NCBI RefSeq assembly: GCF_017833035.1
Contig: NZ_JAFIBM010000001.1
Location: 496,001-560,000, forward strand
DNA: 64,000 nucleotides
Source: Frigoribacterium sp. PvP032
GTDB lineage: Bacteria; Actinomycetota; Actinomycetes; Actinomycetales; Microbacteriaceae
Direction of reading: 5' to 3'
Below the pieces are notes generated by a model, which worked only from the letters and a program-made list of their open reading frames with translations, had not been told where the DNA came from and did not search any database. Positions 61,605 to 64,000 of this stretch are shown here, piece by piece. The translations under genes were made by a program, and so were the position numbers. How positions within the stretch are numbered: position 1 is the first letter of the stretch; the number at the start of each line of letters is the position of its first letter.

Positions 61605-63184
61605 CCTTGAGGCGGCATCATGGCGGGGTGCTGCTCGAACCGAATGACCTCGCCAACCTCCTCGCCGTGCGGAACCTGCGCAACCTCGCCGCCTCCCACG
61701 CCCGCATACCCGGTCGAGCTCAGCACGACACCGCCGTTCTCCTGCTCGACGCAGCCATCGAACGTGCGGTCTTCACTGCATGCGGGTTCAAGCAGATCGA
61801 CCTGGGTGTCAAAGACACCTTGGAGTCAGCGCTCTCGAAACTCGGCAACACCGGCTTCACCACCCCGGCAGGGCTCTCCACTGACCGCATGCGACTCCAC
61901 AAGGCGCGAAACGGCGTTCAGCACTCCGGATTGAGTGTCGACCCGGGGTCCGTCCCGACGTGGGTGGTGACGACCGACAAGTTCATCACGCACGTCGTCA
62001 CCTACGCCTACGGCGTGGACATCGATGACGTGCGACTGTCCACCGCCATCCGCGACCCAGAGATCAAGGCTCACCTTGACGCAGCCGAGGCCCGCCTCGA
62101 CGCCGACGACACCACAGCCGCTGTCAGCGCCATCTCCGAGGCATACAAGATCGCCCGGAAGACGTGGAATCGGTTCGTCGAATCGAGCCAGATGTTCCTC
62201 CGTCATCGAACAAGGCCCTACAGCGCATCACTCAGCGGCGACGACGGGGACCAGATCAAGGCGCTCCAGCAGGTGACGTTCGTCACGTCGATTGCACCCG
62301 ACCCTGCAGAAGCCATCTGGTTCTTGGCCGCGCTTCGAGAGCAAACCCTGCTGACGACGGAGGAGGCACGTCGTGCTCTTGCCTTCGCCTTCACGTTCGC
62401 GACGGCCGTGGAAGCAAGCCCTGCCGTTCGCCGGGAGAACAGGCGAAATGTCCGCGACCAGCAGGCGCGTCACGTCAGGGCTGACCCGGCCGCGCACACA
62501 CGGCTTGGGCCTTTCTCGCTGAACCCTGACGGGTGGCGAGGGATCGCTGAAATTACCATTACCTTGATCGATGTTCCCGGCGCAGACGAATTCAACGGCT
62601 GGAGTCGGCTTCTCAACGACCTCATCAACCCACGCGGAAACCCCAGCGAGCACATTTACGTCAATGACGACGGAACGATCCGCTTCTACGCTGACTCCGA
62701 CACCGAGAGCACCCTCACACGGATCGAAGAGGCCGTCGCTGCCGTTGATGGCACGTTCGAGACGCGCAAGGCCGAGGAAGCCGCGGCCACACACGCGCGC
62801 GAGACCGGACTCCGTCAGGCTCAAGACCGGCTGAACGAGATGATGGACGCCCTGCCCGAATGGATACGCCTTTACGCAATCGAGGGGGGGCACTCCGATG
62901 CGGGCCCGGAAGTCGTGCTGAACCTCACTCCCCCGCTCCGGGGCAATCTGCCATACAGGGAGCTCGCTGACGCTATTAGCGGCAGTGGAGACGTCGGCCT
63001 GTCCAACACCTCACACGGCCTCACCATCCAAACCGACCTCGACGACATCCCTGAACTGCTCACCTCGCTAGTCCCAGCCCTAGAAGCCCTCTTGGCCGAA
63101 GCGCAAGCCAAGGAAGCAGACGACGCCGCGGCGGTAGACGCCCTCGAGCAGAAGCTCCTCAAGCACGGGCTGCGTCCGCACTGA
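61601..63184 (+). CDS. HEPN-motif protein, putative RNase/defence protein
   Basis: A 527-residue protein I cannot place in a named family. Near residue 103-108 it has LHKARNGVQHSG, the R-x4-H motif of HEPN ribonucleases. After a helical N-terminal half comes a second part rich in polar residues, with FYADSDTESTLTRIEEAVAAVDG and a glutamate/alanine-rich tail. It is translationally coupled to a small membrane protein and lies next to an RT cassette, a neighbourhood typical of defence islands. Catalysis is inferred from the motif only. Confidence 0.6.
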   Translation: MTLRRHHGGVLLEPNDLANLLAVRNLRNLAASHARIPGRAQHDTAVLLLDAAIERAVFTACGFKQIDLGVKDTLESALSKLGNTGFTTPAGLSTDRMRLHKARNGVQHSGLSVDPGSVPTWVVTTDKFITHVVTYAYGVDIDDVRLSTAIRDPEIKAHLDAAEARLDADDTTAAVSAISEAYKIARKTWNRFVESSQMFLRHRTRPYSASLSGDDGDQIKALQQVTFVTSIAPDPAEAIWFLAALREQTLLTTEEARRALAFAFTFATAVEASPAVRRENRRNVRDQQARHVRADPAAHTRLGPFSLNPDGWRGIAEITITLIDVPGADEFNGWSRLLNDLINPRGNPSEHIYVNDDGTIRFYADSDTESTLTRIEEAVAAVDGTFETRKAEEAAATHARETGLRQAQDRLNEMMDALPEWIRLYAIEGGHSDAGPEVVLNLTPPLRGNLPYRELADAISGSGDVGLSNTSHGLTIQTDLDDIPELLTSLVPALEALLAEAQAKEADDAAAVDALEQKLLKHGLRPH

Positions 63185-63205
63185 CCCACCAGCAGAAATA
63201 GCAGC

Positions 63206-63232
63206 GGCGCCTTCCCTGGTGGGGAAGGCGCC
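63206..63232 (+). terminator. Hairpin terminator after the HEPN gene
   Basis: A perfect 11-bp stem (GGCGCCTTCCC and its complement) with loop TGGTG lies 21 nt after the stop. It closes the rightward transcript of the island. Confidence 0.8.
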
Positions 63233-63249
63233 ATCACTGCAGGCGACTA

Positions 63250-63600
63250 CTAAGCAGACGTGATCCAGGTGGACCACTGTGCGGGCGGAGTCTGCAGCGC
63301 CTGCTCCCGGTACGTGCAGAACCCCTCGGCCTTGCGGAGCCGATCGGTGGCTAGGGCAAAGCTCATGCCACCGCAGCGGCCCCATGCCGTTGTCGCGCTC
63401 GTCGAAGCACACCAGCCAGGCCGTGTGCAGGGCGGAGTACTCCTCCACCAACGCACCGTGCGATGCCCAGCAACACTCCGAGGGTTTGCTCCTAACGACA
63501 GTGAGGGTGGTCGCGCTCTGGAGCCACTCTCCGTCGCTCGAGAGCGGCACTCGCACACGAATCCGCCCCCACCCGAGTTGACTCGTACTGCCCCCATCTC
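63250..63600 (-). pseudogene. Possible frameshifted gene remnant
   Basis: On the minus strand two adjacent frames look protein-like and would join near 63360: upstream GRIRVRVPLSSDGEWLQ through FDERDNGMGPLRWHE, then in another frame ALATDRLRKAEGFCTYREQ down to a stop at 63250. A single-base shift would join them. I do not recognise the product. This is a pattern-based guess, and the region from 63233 to 63679 otherwise shows no gene. Confidence 0.3.
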
Positions 63601-63679
63601 GCCGCCCAGGGGGTGAACCGCGAACCCCGGGGCGGCCCGCCGCAGACGTCGGGCCTGCACCCCACGGAAGGAACCACCC

Positions 63680-64000
63680 ATGAGCATGGAAGGCGCGGCC
63701 TGGAGCTCGCTCTACAAGATTTCGTCCGCGAGGGACGGCAAGCACGGCATCTCCCGCGAGTCCGTCAAGCGGATCATGACATTCGCCGTGCCCTACCGGG
63801 CGAAGCTCGTCATCTTCATCGCGCTCTCCGTCGTGGGGGCGTTCCTCGCCGTCGCGACACCGGTGCTGGCGGGCCGCGTGGTCGACGTCATCGTCGCGAA
63901 GGGCGAGGTCTCGATGATCGTCCGGCTCGCCGTCCTCATCGCCGCTGTGGCGGTGGCCGACGCCGTCGTGTCGCTCATCACCCGCTGGTTCTCGGCCCGG
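63680..64000 (+). CDS. ABC exporter, N-terminal membrane part (partial)
   Basis: The start of an ABC exporter that runs off the right edge. After KISSARDGKHGISRESVKRIMTF come hydrophobic segments (LVIFIALSVVGAFLAVATPVL and IVRLAVLIAAVAVADAVVSL) typical of the transmembrane domain of fused exporters. The ATG at 63680 is preceded by GGAAGG at about 8 nt. No ATPase part is in the window, so its identity is limited to the fold. Confidence 0.8.
   Translation, partial: MSMEGAAWSSLYKISSARDGKHGISRESVKRIMTFAVPYRAKLVIFIALSVVGAFLAVATPVLAGRVVDVIVAKGEVSMIVRLAVLIAAVAVADAVVSLITRWFSAR

Overview
The window is one contiguous piece of a very GC-rich chromosome. It opens with the end of an rRNA operon (23S 3' end, 5S, terminator), followed by gltX, a tRNA-Gln and a dispersed purine-biosynthesis region (purL-purQ-purS, purC-purD, purF, purM). 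Codon use, the PurS/PurQ/small-PurL split, a DUF3073 protein, a sterol-carrier-like protein beside the pur genes and many genes that look leaderless all fit an actinobacterium. My best guess is the family Microbacteriaceae (Curtobacterium/Frigoribacterium/Clavibacter-like). This is an inference, not a search result.

Layout. 0-7 kb: rRNA end, gltX, a thioredoxin-reductase-like flavoprotein, tRNA-Gln, purLQS. 7-16 kb: an acyltransferase; a five-gene operon (amino-acid ABC transporter, PLP enzyme, RidA) with a divergent YheO-type regulator; a protein fusing a degenerate SGNH domain to a GAF domain. 15.5-20 kb: Fur-type regulator with catalase, a GNAT enzyme and a VOC dioxygenase-like protein. 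20-30 kb: purC, purD, purF and purM with an ABC transporter pair and small conserved proteins. 30-44 kb: an LCP cell-wall enzyme, a KimA-like potassium importer, a YczE-MocR pair, an RND exporter, a DEAD-box RNA helicase and small membrane proteins. 44-49 kb: MarR regulator, a TasA/camelysin-like secreted protein, a SipW-type signal peptidase fused to a LamG domain, CorA. 49-58 kb: an alpha-glucoside/alpha-galactoside locus (GH13, ABC importer, GH36, ROK regulator). 58-63.2 kb: a compositionally different island with a reverse transcriptase, a SLATT-like membrane protein, a second membrane protein, and a separate pair encoding a membrane protein and a HEPN-motif protein. 63.7 kb to the end: the start of an ABC exporter.

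Three things stand out. First, the island at 58-63 kb looks like defence DNA: an RT of the defence/unknown-group style overlaps a SLATT-like gene, and a R-x4-H HEPN protein lies next to it. Second, five intergenic copies of an exactly 100-bp element align without gaps; it is built from TCAGGA/TCCTGA boxes around a GTGCAC core. Third, a signal peptidase is joined in one polypeptide to a segment resembling its own type of substrate signal and a LamG domain.

Regulation visible in the sequence includes many TAnnnT boxes 6-8 nt before start codons (leaderless transcripts), paired TCCAATCGG operators between yczE and the MocR gene, a 17-codon upstream ORF coupled to the MocR gene, and strong hairpins at many gene ends.
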